64,000 bases of DNA from Gemmatimonadota bacterium (GTDB lineage: Bacteria; Gemmatimonadota; Gemmatimonadetes; Gemmatimonadales; GWC2-71-9). The stretch is from contig JAPULZ010000196.1 of NCBI GenBank assembly GCA_027294455.1, forward strand, positions 1 through 64,000, written 5' to 3'. Under the pieces are notes generated by a model, which ran no database searches, was not told where the DNA came from, and saw only the letters and a program-made list of their open reading frames with translations. The translations under genes were made by a program, and so were the position numbers. This document shows, in pieces, positions 53,558-61,910 of the stretch (position 1 is the stretch's first letter; every line of letters starts with the position of its first letter).

Positions 53558-54448
53558 TCAGGACCGTACCCACACCCTCGTGGTGAGAGTGGCAGTGATA
53601 CGGGCATCCTCGATGCCGCTGCCGAGCGGCGCCTCCAACCGCTGGTTGACCCGCGTCGTGAGCGCCACCGACACGAAGGCACTCCACGCCGTCGACCAGA
53701 TGAACTGGCCGGCGAATCCACCCCACACCTCCGCCAGCGCCGGACTGCCCCCCAACTCAACGGTCGTCTGCGCCGAGGTCGGGATGAAACGCCCTCGGAC
53801 CGAGAGATAGGCCAGCGTGTCGCCGCCGCGGAGCACCAGACTGTCGAGCGTCCCGATCCCGGGACCGGTCATGAGTCCGGCGATGCGCCCGGGTTCTTCG
53901 CCCGGGATCTGCAGGGCGAAAGGAAACACGAAATCGGCGCTCCACTCGCCCCCCGGTGTGAGCGGCTGCTCGGGCAACGCCAGGTGGGCCAGGGTCGCGG
54001 CACCGCTCACCAGGATGGCACGGGCCGAATCCTCTACGGCCGTGGGCCCGAACACCGACAGTCGAGCGTCGGTGACGAACTCGAGTCTCAGCGGTTCGGC
54101 GGGGACGAGGGAAACGTCGCGCCACGTACCGTGGCGCCAGCGAAAGCGCGTCCGCACCGAATCGAATGTCAGCGATATCGCGTACGGGTCCGTCGCTCCC
54201 GCTTGTATGCGACGGGTCAACCCGGCGAGGGACTCCCACTCCGCGACGACGCTGTCGGAGAGCCCCGGCAACCCCACCAGCAGAACATCGCCGCGGGACG
54301 CCACGATGGTACGCACCGTCAGCCTGGGGTCGGGGCGGAACTCGAACCGAAACGGCACCTGGCTGGCCGCCGGGACCGTCACCATCGCCAGCGCCATGGC
54401 CACACCCATGGCGGGGATCACGGCCCGATCAGGACGCATAGGGATCAT
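53558..54448 (-). CDS. Exported protein of unknown function within the repair operon
   Basis: A 296-residue protein with an N-terminal signal ('GVAMALAMVTVPAASQ', cleaved about residue 30) and a mostly beta-stranded body: 'FRFEFRPDPRLTVRTIVASR', 'VSLVPAEPLRLEFVTDARLS', 'PGGEWSADFVFPFALQIPGE', 'GRFIPTSAQTTVELGG'. No family recognised. It lies between HerA and Mre11, overlapping the HerA end by 20 bases, which puzzles because the other products are cytoplasmic. ATG 54439 is an alternative start. Confidence 0.65.
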   Translation of the reverse strand: MIPMRPDRAVIPAMGVAMALAMVTVPAASQVPFRFEFRPDPRLTVRTIVASRGDVLLVGLPGLSDSVVAEWESLAGLTRRIQAGATDPYAISLTFDSVRTRFRWRHGTWRDVSLVPAEPLRLEFVTDARLSVFGPTAVEDSARAILVSGAATLAHLALPEQPLTPGGEWSADFVFPFALQIPGEEPGRIAGLMTGPGIGTLDSLVLRGGDTLAYLSVRGRFIPTSAQTTVELGGSPALAEVWGGFAGQFIWSTAWSAFVSVALTTRVNQRLEAPLGSGIEDARITATLTTRVWVRS

Positions 54449-56357
54449 CGATGGCTCGCAAAGACGTCGCTCCGGCGGCGGCTGGCTGCGGTTGCACCTG
54501 ACTCACCCGCTGGCCTAACGCCGCCCGGAAATATCCCAGTACATCGTCGGGCCGGGCGCGTCGGGTGGCAAGCCACGCACGACGCACGTCTGCTTCGCGC
54601 CGTCCGGCAATGAGCTCCATGACCGCGTTGGGGGCGACCGTCCGGTCGAGTGTCGCCACGTGACGCGCCACGGCTTCGTCGAAGGGCACATCGGCGGCTG
54701 GTGGGAACGCCTTGACACCCGCGGACCCCGTCAATGCCGCCGGCCTCGGAAATCGCAGAAACACCGGTTGGGTGAAATGCGGATGCCGCACCATCAGCTC
54801 GCCCTTCGGCAACGTGGCCAGCTTGATCTTGGTCGCCTGTGACCATACTTGGTAGGCCGGAGTGGCCAACTCGTCCATGTCCATTCGGCCGAACACCATA
54901 GTTCCGGCGTTACCCACGACCCGCCGGTGGACCTGCGACCGGAATTGCTGCGCACCGAACAAGACCAACCCCAGGTACCGCCCGCGCTCGGAGATGTCGA
55001 GCAGCATCTTGCGGACGTACGTCTCCGGCCCATCGCTGGGCGCATACTTGTTCAGCTCATCCACGAACACGATGACGTGGTCGACGCCGAGGTCGCGACG
55101 CTCCAGGTGCTCGCGCAGCTTCGAGACCACGCGTGTAAAAACGAGATCCTGCGCGATCTGATCCATTCCCGCAACATCGATCACGTAGACGGCCCGATCG
55201 TCGAAGCGGCCGAACGGAAGGTCCTCGGACGCGCCGTCGTCGGTGACGAGGCCCTTGCATCGGGTCGAGATGTTCAGCAAACGGTTGCGGACCTTGCGTA
55301 TCGTTGCGATATGATGGGTGCGCCACGTGTCACTTCGCCCACTCGCCTCCAGCCCGTCGAAGATGGCGCGGAACAGCCGCTCCAAATCCGCGAACGTGCG
55401 CACCCGGTGCGTCCCACCCCAATCGTCACGAAACTCCTTCTCGACAACTCGATCGGTGAGGAAGTCGATGAAGGCTGCCGCCTTGGCGTCGAGGTCCTCT
55501 CGATTCAACATGACCTCGTGATAGTCGAGCACTTCCGCCAGGCCCCACACCAGCGGTTCCACGGAATCCACCAGATCCGGATGAGACCGCAACGTGTTGA
55601 GGTTGATGCCGTCGGCCTTGAAGGGCGCAAAGTGGTGTACGTTGTCAAACGGGGTAGCCGGAATACCGAGACGCTCGTACATCGCCACGTCGTCCGCGGA
55701 CAGGTCGGCGGGTTGATCGAGGAAACACAGATCGGGGCCTTTCACGTTGAAGCACACCGCCGCCACCCGGCCCTTGCGGCGCGGGAAGTGGGTGAACACG
55801 CTCTTGAGCAAGAACTCCACGGCGCTCGTTTTCGTGGCCAGTCCCGAGACCCCGGTGATGTTCAGGTGTGCGGATTCCGGTCCCAGCAGGAATTCGGCGT
55901 CCAGATAAACCGGCGCGGTCAAACCGCCGGCCGCGTACAGCCCGATAGGGATTCCAGTCGGCTCCTCCACCTGCACGTAAGACTCCATGCGAAGCGCCAC
56001 CTGCACATCCGCTTCCGACGCGAGGGAGACCTCGGCCAAGGGCACCGGCTGGAGCGGTTCCTCGGGAATCTGTCGGAGCACCGCGGCCGTCCACAAACGG
56101 ATTTCGGTTCGGATGGTCGGTGCGGTGTCCCCCCGTGGCGTGCCCCGAGCGGCCCGCACGTCGTGCAAGGGATCGGCGAGGTCGGAGTACGCCTTCGCGT
56201 CGACCACCACGGCATACACGGTCCGCCCGCGGCCGTCCACCCGCACGATGGCCCCGATGCCGATGGGAGTGTCGACCTCCGTCCAAAAATAAAATTGGTG
56301 CGGACTGGCCGGAAGCTGTTCCGTGGCCACCACGCGGCCGATGAGCCTCGGCGTCAC
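54429..56357 (-). CDS. HerA-like bipolar helicase/ATPase (DUF87)
   Basis: A 642-residue ATPase of the HerA/FtsK class, expected to form a hexamer that translocates dsDNA with NurA. Residues 1-60 fit a HAS-barrel ('LIGRVV', 'VRVDGRGRTVYAVVVDAKAY'). The P-loop region reads 'LNITGVSGLATKTSAVE' (K176-T177): the Gly before Lys is Thr, so the Walker A is non-canonical. Walker B is 'HVIVFVDELNKYAP'; the sensor/arginine-finger region includes 'GAQQFRSQVHRRVVGNAGTM'. The C-terminal tail of about 100 residues is Arg/Ala-rich. GTG 56357 overlaps the NurA stop (GTGA). Confidence 0.87.
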   Translation of the reverse strand: MTPRLIGRVVATEQLPASPHQFYFWTEVDTPIGIGAIVRVDGRGRTVYAVVVDAKAYSDLADPLHDVRAARGTPRGDTAPTIRTEIRLWTAAVLRQIPEEPLQPVPLAEVSLASEADVQVALRMESYVQVEEPTGIPIGLYAAGGLTAPVYLDAEFLLGPESAHLNITGVSGLATKTSAVEFLLKSVFTHFPRRKGRVAAVCFNVKGPDLCFLDQPADLSADDVAMYERLGIPATPFDNVHHFAPFKADGINLNTLRSHPDLVDSVEPLVWGLAEVLDYHEVMLNREDLDAKAAAFIDFLTDRVVEKEFRDDWGGTHRVRTFADLERLFRAIFDGLEASGRSDTWRTHHIATIRKVRNRLLNISTRCKGLVTDDGASEDLPFGRFDDRAVYVIDVAGMDQIAQDLVFTRVVSKLREHLERRDLGVDHVIVFVDELNKYAPSDGPETYVRKMLLDISERGRYLGLVLFGAQQFRSQVHRRVVGNAGTMVFGRMDMDELATPAYQVWSQATKIKLATLPKGELMVRHPHFTQPVFLRFPRPAALTGSAGVKAFPPAADVPFDEAVARHVATLDRTVAPNAVMELIAGRREADVRRAWLATRRARPDDVLGYFRAALGQRVSQVQPQPAAAGATSLRAIDDPYAS

Positions 56358-57328
56358 CACCACGATCCGGCCTTGGCACGCAGGTAGGATTCGACCTCTC
56401 GAATGGGATAGAGCAAGCGATCCCACCGGCCGTCCGGCGTCGCGATCGGAGCCCGCTCCGCAAGCATCCACCGGCATACGTCGTTGACTTCCCCGATCAC
56501 GTGCTCCCCTTCTTCGCACTCCAAGCGCAATAACCCGAACAGGATGTCCTCCCCCGCCCAATCCCATAAACGTACATACCAGGAGAGGATCGTGTCGTAG
56601 GACTCCTGCGTGCGACGGAACACAGTCGTCCGATGCCCTTCCGGCAGGGTGAGGGCGATCTCGAGGTCGCGCCCGGCGAAGAACTGCGTTTCGTGACTCT
56701 TGATGACCCCGAGGGCGCGGGACTCGCGCACGGTTCTCCCGTAGGGGCGCAGCGACCCGTCGATGACCATCCAATCGTCCGGGAACGCGCGGCGAAACGC
56801 GGTCACCACCCTGAGCTCGGCGCGTCGCCGCCGGTCCTCCACCGTCTGCACGGCCAACTGCACGTCGAGGATGGGATGCTCGCGGTCGCCCACCCCGCAG
56901 TCGCACACCGTGAATCCCGTGTCGTGCAGGGCGGCCACCACCCGGTCCGGCAATCGATCCAGCGAGGCGACGATGATCTCTTCGGCCTCGTACTGTACCG
57001 GATGCAGCACTCGGTCGCAGCGCCGGAGCACGGCGGCGCCCACGTGCGCCCGGACGATGGGCGTCACACCGATCCGGCCCTCGACGATGTAGCGCTGGAT
57101 CCCGTCGGCGAACGCCGCGTCGCGCGACCCCTCGAGCGGGTCGCCCACCGGCACGGCCGCAATGTCGTCGCCCTCGACGGGCTCCGCACTGCCAAACGGT
57201 GTCACGGGCCGCGGCCCGGCAGCGCCGGCCGACCGGCCACTGCCCATGACGCCGCCGGCCTCGGCAAGGACCTCCCGCAGGCGCTGCCGGCCCTCCACCG
57301 CGAGGTCACCGCCCGCCAGCAACGTCAC
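56354..57328 (-). CDS. NurA-like 5'-3' nuclease
   Basis: A 324-residue NurA-domain nuclease. The RNase-H-like metal residues are D75 in 'AAFADGIQRY', D190 in 'WMVIDGSLRPYG', and the 'ALGVIKSHETQFF' lysine-histidine (K210, H212) typical of NurA. The C-terminal half has 'ILSWYVRLW' and 'DGRWDRLLYPIREVESYL'. NurA degrades 5' strands when HerA pumps DNA. It starts at GTG 57328 overlapping the methyltransferase stop (GTGA), directly upstream of herA as in archaea. Confidence 0.87.
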   Translation of the reverse strand: MTLLAGGDLAVEGRQRLREVLAEAGGVMGSGRSAGAAGPRPVTPFGSAEPVEGDDIAAVPVGDPLEGSRDAAFADGIQRYIVEGRIGVTPIVRAHVGAAVLRRCDRVLHPVQYEAEEIIVASLDRLPDRVVAALHDTGFTVCDCGVGDREHPILDVQLAVQTVEDRRRRAELRVVTAFRRAFPDDWMVIDGSLRPYGRTVRESRALGVIKSHETQFFAGRDLEIALTLPEGHRTTVFRRTQESYDTILSWYVRLWDWAGEDILFGLLRLECEEGEHVIGEVNDVCRWMLAERAPIATPDGRWDRLLYPIREVESYLRAKAGSWW

Positions 57329-57963
57329 GCCGCCAGCTTGATGCCGGCGAGCAGACCATCGCGCACCGGAATGATGGTCGCCGCGAGTCGGTGGTCTTCG
57401 GCGGCGAGCCGGTTGAATGCCCGAACGCCCCGGACGTCGGCGCCCGTATCGGAGGGGTCGGCCGCGCGGCCGTCGAGCAGGGCGTTATCGCACAGCAACA
57501 CTCCACCCACCTTCAACAAGCGCATGCTCTCGTGGTAGTAGGAGGCCAATGGCTCTTTGTCGGCGTCGACGAATACGGCGTCGAAGCCGGGGGTCAGTCC
57601 CGCGAGAACCTCCAGCGCCTCGCCTTCCAGCAGCTCGACCTTGTGGGCAACGCCGGCTTCAGCAAACGTCCGCCGGGCCACCTCGGCGTGGCGGGCGTCG
57701 CGCTCGATCGTCGTGAGGCGTCCGGCGTCGGGCAGGGCGCGAGCGATCCACACGCCGCTGTAGCCACCGAGGGTGCCGATCTCCAACGCGGACCGTGCAC
57801 CGACCGCACGCACCAGCACCGCCAGGAGCTGGCCTTCATCAGCGGAAATGTGAATCGCCGGGAGGTTCTCCGACTCGTGCCGCTGACGGGCGCGCCGCAA
57901 CGCATCGTCCTCGGCGGCGAACAGCGTTCGAATGTAGGCGTCCGTCTCTTTGTGCCCCATCAC
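57325..57963 (-). CDS. SAM-dependent O-methyltransferase
   Basis: A 212-residue class I methyltransferase of the caffeoyl-CoA/catechol O-methyltransferase family: SAM site 'ALEIGTLGGYSGVWIARAL', 'TIERDARHAEVARR', metal-binding 'FDAVFVDADKEP' and 'GGVLLCDNALLDGR', 'LLAGIKLA'. Substrate unknown. The stop overlaps the NurA GTG and the amidohydrolase gene ends 22 bases upstream, so all are co-transcribed. Confidence 0.92.
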   Translation of the reverse strand: MMGHKETDAYIRTLFAAEDDALRRARQRHESENLPAIHISADEGQLLAVLVRAVGARSALEIGTLGGYSGVWIARALPDAGRLTTIERDARHAEVARRTFAEAGVAHKVELLEGEALEVLAGLTPGFDAVFVDADKEPLASYYHESMRLLKVGGVLLCDNALLDGRAADPSDTGADVRGVRAFNRLAAEDHRLAATIIPVRDGLLAGIKLAA

Positions 57964-57985
57964 ACCGGCCTGGCGCGGGAGCAGC

Positions 57986-59662
57986 TCACGGCGTCAATGT
58001 GCGGGCGACGTACACCCAACGCCCCCCCACCATGGTCCGCAGGACGGTCACATCCTTGATATCGTCGCTTGCCACCTCGAACAGGTCTTGTGACAAGACC
58101 GTCAGATCGGCCAGATACCCGGGCGCAATCCTGCCCTTCACGTCCTCTTCGAATGCCGCGTAGGCCGCGTTGATGGTGTGGGCTTCGAGAGACTCTTGTA
58201 CCGTGAGCCGTTGGGCGGGATACCAGCCCCCGTCCGGGTGCCCGTCCAGGGTCTTGCGCGTCACCGCGGCGTAGATCATCTGCATGGGATCGGCGGGGTA
58301 CCACGCGGCGTTGGTACCGGGCCAATCGGAGCCGAAGACCAAGAGCGCACCACCGTCTTTCAAAGACCGGAACGCATACGCACCGACGGACCGCTCGCCG
58401 ATGCGCGGCTCCATCCACCGCATGTCGTCGATGGCGTGGAACGGATTGATCTCGGCGATGATCCCGAGCTCTCCGAAGCGGCTGAAATCATCCGCTTCCA
58501 CGACTTGGGCGTGAATCATGCGAAACCGGCGGTCGCGGGGACCGTTGATGGCGATCACCGTCTCGAACATGTCGAGCAGCGTATCCACGGCCAAGTCGCC
58601 GATCGCGTGGATGTTCGGCGTCAGCCCGGTGGAGTCTGCGGACAGGATGAGCCGCTCCATGTTGCCGGCCGGCGACATCATCGTGCGCCACTGCCCGCGG
58701 CTGTCCGGCGTGTGGTCGTACGGCTCGCGGAACATCGCCGAGGAATTCCCCATGATCCCGTCGACGAACCCCTTGAGACCGCAGATGTTGATCCATTCAT
58801 CCCCGAAGTTGTTCCGGATCCCCACATCCGCGAGCTCTTCCCACTTGTCCAGCGTCGGGCGGGCACAAACCCGTACGGTCAACGAGTCGTGATCACGCAG
58901 GTACTGAAACAACCCCATCTGCTCGGCACCGGTGATGTCGTGAATCGTGGTGACCCCGTGACGGGCCAGGTCGCCGAGGGCGAGCCGGTTTTCCGCGAGA
59001 CCCTGCTCGAAGGACGGCGAGGGAGTGGCCCGGCGCACCCGGGCGAGCTCGGCGTCGGCCACCACGCCGGAGTGGCCCGTGGGATCGATTCCCGCGGCGC
59101 GCAACGCGGCCGCGTTGGCCAGATACCGGGAACGGTCCCACTTGTTGAGCAAAGCCGGGCGGTCCCCGATGAGGGCGTCCAACTCGCTGCGGGACGGCAC
59201 CCAGGCGGACTCGAGATCGTACGCGCCCCAATCCCCGCGGAGCATCCAGGAGCCGGGGGGCAAGCGATCGTCCGCCTCGGAAACGCGCCGGCGGAACGAG
59301 GCATCGTCCGCCACGTCCAGGAGGTTGGCCCCCAGCAGCAGCGACCCCGCCCGATTGAAGTGCGTGTGCCCGTCGATGAACCCCGGAACCACGAATCCCC
59401 CGTCCAGATCCTGGCGGTCGGCGTCGGCCCCGGCTGCGGCGAGAACCTCGGCCTCCGATCCCACGGCCAGGATGCGCCCATCGCGGATGGCCACCGCTTC
59501 GGCCCAGGGGCGAGCGGCGTCGGCCGTCCAGATCCGGCCGTTGACCAACACCCGCGTCGGCGGCCGATCCGCCTGTTGCGCCGCCGCCGGTTCCCACGAC
59601 GGCGCCCCCAACACACCGATCAACGCACCCAGGGAGATGAGTTTGCCAGGCAAGGTGTTCAT
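57986..59662 (-). CDS. YtcJ-like amidohydrolase, exported
   Basis: A 558-residue amidohydrolase-superfamily protein with signal 'ISLGALIGVLGAPSWEPAAA'. 'VNGRIWTADAARPWAEAVAI', metal motif 'VVPGFIDGHTHFNRAG', 'GVTTIHDITGAEQMG', 'HAIGDLAVDTLLDMFE', 'FGSDWPG' and a final beta sandwich ('GYLADLTVLSQDLF') are typical of YtcJ. Likely hydrolyses an amide or similar bond in the periplasm. Start 59662 is chosen by the signal; the open frame extends further up but overlaps the aminotransferase. Confidence 0.9.
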   Translation of the reverse strand: MNTLPGKLISLGALIGVLGAPSWEPAAAQQADRPPTRVLVNGRIWTADAARPWAEAVAIRDGRILAVGSEAEVLAAAGADADRQDLDGGFVVPGFIDGHTHFNRAGSLLLGANLLDVADDASFRRRVSEADDRLPPGSWMLRGDWGAYDLESAWVPSRSELDALIGDRPALLNKWDRSRYLANAAALRAAGIDPTGHSGVVADAELARVRRATPSPSFEQGLAENRLALGDLARHGVTTIHDITGAEQMGLFQYLRDHDSLTVRVCARPTLDKWEELADVGIRNNFGDEWINICGLKGFVDGIMGNSSAMFREPYDHTPDSRGQWRTMMSPAGNMERLILSADSTGLTPNIHAIGDLAVDTLLDMFETVIAINGPRDRRFRMIHAQVVEADDFSRFGELGIIAEINPFHAIDDMRWMEPRIGERSVGAYAFRSLKDGGALLVFGSDWPGTNAAWYPADPMQMIYAAVTRKTLDGHPDGGWYPAQRLTVQESLEAHTINAAYAAFEEDVKGRIAPGYLADLTVLSQDLFEVASDDIKDVTVLRTMVGGRWVYVARTLTP

Positions 59663-59687
59663 CCGACCGCCCCCATGATCAAAGGAA

Positions 59688-60941
59688 TCAGCCTCGAGCC
59701 GCCCCGGCGGCGGCCGCCTCCTTGACCTGCAACAGCCCGTTGATGAAGCGCGCGATGCGAACCAACGCCTCGCCAATGTCCCCTTCGGATGCCGCAAAGG
59801 AGAGGCGTACCCACCGGGCATCGCCGAACGCCTCCCCGGGAACGAGGGCCACCCCTTCGTCGACGATGAGGCGCTGGCAAAACGCGACAGCATCCTGGAC
59901 ATCACCGTGAAAGCAGGAGTCTGCGCGGAAGAAGAAATAGAACGCGCCCAGCGGTTCGACGAATTCCATGCCGGGCAGATGCTCCCGGAAGTAGCTGACC
60001 ACCATCTCGCGGCGCCGCCCAAACCGTTCGACCATCCGGTGCACATCCCGTTCGACGCGCTCGTCCCCGAACGCCGCCGCCGCCGCGAATTGGGCCGGAT
60101 GCGACGCCCCGCTGGTCACATGGCTCTGCAGGGCCGCGATGGACTTGGCGACCTCCGGAGGCGCCAGCGCGAACCCGATGCGCCACCCGGTCATCGCGTA
60201 GGTCTTCGAGACTCCGTAAATCACGACCACGCGTCCGAGCAGCTCGTCCGGCAGATCGAGGACCGAGGGCGCCGGGCCGGGAGCGAAGTGGATCAGCCGA
60301 TAGATCTCGTCGGCGATGAGCCAGAGATCACGCTTCGCCGTCCACTCTACGATGGCCCGCAGCTCGCCATGCGTGTAGACCGCCCCCGTGGGGTTGTTGG
60401 GCGAACACAGCAGCACCCCCCGCGTGTTGGCGTCCGTGGCCGCCTCGAGGTCCTTGACGCTCACCTTCAGCCCGAACTCCGGATCGCCGGGGACCAGCAC
60501 CGGCTCACCCCGGGCCAAATGGACCATCTGGGGATAGGACACCCATGCGGGCGAGGGAATCAGCACGGCGTCATTGGGCCCGAACAGGACAAAACAGGTA
60601 TTGAAGAGTGCCTGCTTCGCCCCCGTCGACACGACGATGTTGTCGGCGTTCACGGGCCGGCCGCCCGACAGCACCGACAGGTGGCGGGCCACCGCCGCCC
60701 GAAGATCCAGTATCCCGTTGTTCGGCGGATAGTGCGTCTTGCCGTCTTGAATGGCGCGAATCCCGCGCTCCGCGATGGGGCGTGGCGTGGCGAAGTCGGG
60801 CTCCCCGGCCGAGAGATCGATGATGTTCTCTCCGGCCGCACGCCGGCGGCTCGCTTCCTGGGTTACCGCGATGGTCGCCGACGGCTGGAGGTGCCGAAGA
60901 TTGCGCGAAGGGGTGAATCCGCCGTCACCTGATGTCGTCAT
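59688..60941 (-). CDS. Class I aminotransferase (aspartate aminotransferase-like)
   Basis: A 417-residue fold-type I PLP enzyme. 'IIDLSAGEPDFATPRPIAE', 'TGAKQALFNTCFVLFGPNDA', 'LCSPNNPTGAVYTHGEL', 'LIADEIYRLIHF', PLP lysine in 'YGVSKTYAMTGWRIG' and the C-terminal Arg in 'ARWVRLSFAAS' match the AspC/AAT-I group. No signal peptide. It sits between a D-aminopeptidase and an amidohydrolase, suggesting use of liberated amino acids. Confidence 0.93.
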   Translation of the reverse strand: MTTSGDGGFTPSRNLRHLQPSATIAVTQEASRRRAAGENIIDLSAGEPDFATPRPIAERGIRAIQDGKTHYPPNNGILDLRAAVARHLSVLSGGRPVNADNIVVSTGAKQALFNTCFVLFGPNDAVLIPSPAWVSYPQMVHLARGEPVLVPGDPEFGLKVSVKDLEAATDANTRGVLLCSPNNPTGAVYTHGELRAIVEWTAKRDLWLIADEIYRLIHFAPGPAPSVLDLPDELLGRVVVIYGVSKTYAMTGWRIGFALAPPEVAKSIAALQSHVTSGASHPAQFAAAAAFGDERVERDVHRMVERFGRRREMVVSYFREHLPGMEFVEPLGAFYFFFRADSCFHGDVQDAVAFCQRLIVDEGVALVPGEAFGDARWVRLSFAASEGDIGEALVRIARFINGLLQVKEAAAAGAARG

Positions 60942-60959
60942 CGGTCCCGAGGCAATTCG

Positions 60960-61910
60960 TCAGGGTTCCAGAGTCACGCTGTACGTCATGATGAACTCGA
61001 TGAACTTCGAGATCTCGATCATCGTATCTGCAATATACCGTATCGAATGCGAATCCGTTCGCTCGACGATCGGGAGGTAGGACAGCATTTCCACCGGACG
61101 GTAGTTCTTGAAGCGCACGTCCAGCGTGGTCGGGCTGCTCATCACAAACGGCCGGAACGAGTCGAGCCTGGCCATGGCCGCGCGCACGCGTTCGCGGATC
61201 ACTTGGTAGGCCGCCTCCGGCGTGAGGGTGCGGGCGGAGTGAAAGCCATAGTTCCACTTGACCACCGCGCCCTCGAGATCACCAATCAAATCCTGGGCCC
61301 CGGCGACGGCCGCATCATCACCCGAGATCATGATCACGGGGACACCGAAATGTCCGGCGATGGCCGCGTTGATGCCTGCCTCGGGAACCGATCGCCCGTT
61401 CAGCCGTATGTCGGTGAGGCGTGCGCTGGAGATTGTGTGCGCTCGCACGCCGGCCGAGTTGTGCGTGCCGGAATGGTACCCCAGAAAGATCGCAGCATCG
61501 AATGTCTCGTCGATCCCTTGCATCATCATCAGTGGGCGCGGCCACGACCGCACGACCATCACATCCGCCGGCAACATCTCGATCAACAAGTTTTCACCGT
61601 TGCCGTGCGAGTCGCTCACGAGAATCTCGGTCGCGCCGGCCGCCTTCGCCGCGTCGATGGCGGCGAGGACCTCCCGCGTCATGAACTCGCGAAACCGCTC
61701 GTACTCGAATCCACCCGGACCCAACTGATCACCCGTGACCACTCCGACCACCCCCTCCATGTCGGCCGAGATGTAGATCTTGAGCCCGCCATCCTGCGCC
61801 GGGGCACTGGCGACGCCCAGCGTTGCCAGCACCACCACCGCACCTGCCGCTCGTAGATTTCGCACTGTCGCCTCGCTGAAATGGGTTCGCGCGCGCGGCA
61901 TCGATGTCAC
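60960..61910 (-). CDS. M55 D-aminopeptidase (DppA-like), exported
   Basis: A 316-residue zinc peptidase of the DppA family: 'IYISADMEGVVGVVTGDQL', 'EILVSDSHGNGENLLIEML', 'AAIFLGYHSGTHNSAGVRAH', 'GVPVIMISGDDAAVAGAQDL'. Family members release N-terminal D-residues. N-terminal 'AAGAVVVLATLGVASAPAQ' is a signal peptide. GTG 61910 overlaps the peptidase stop above (GTGA); ATG 61901 is a second choice. Confidence 0.92.
   Translation of the reverse strand: MTSMPRARTHFSEATVRNLRAAGAVVVLATLGVASAPAQDGGLKIYISADMEGVVGVVTGDQLGPGGFEYERFREFMTREVLAAIDAAKAAGATEILVSDSHGNGENLLIEMLPADVMVVRSWPRPLMMMQGIDETFDAAIFLGYHSGTHNSAGVRAHTISSARLTDIRLNGRSVPEAGINAAIAGHFGVPVIMISGDDAAVAGAQDLIGDLEGAVVKWNYGFHSARTLTPEAAYQVIRERVRAAMARLDSFRPFVMSSPTTLDVRFKNYRPVEMLSYLPIVERTDSHSIRYIADTMIEISKFIEFIMTYSVTLEP

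Noticed and set aside
54849-56387. 512-codon + strand open frame over HerA
   Set aside because: Shadow of the HerA-like gene, without motifs.
58178-59725. 515-codon + strand open frame over the amidohydrolase
   Set aside because: Shadow of the YtcJ-like gene.
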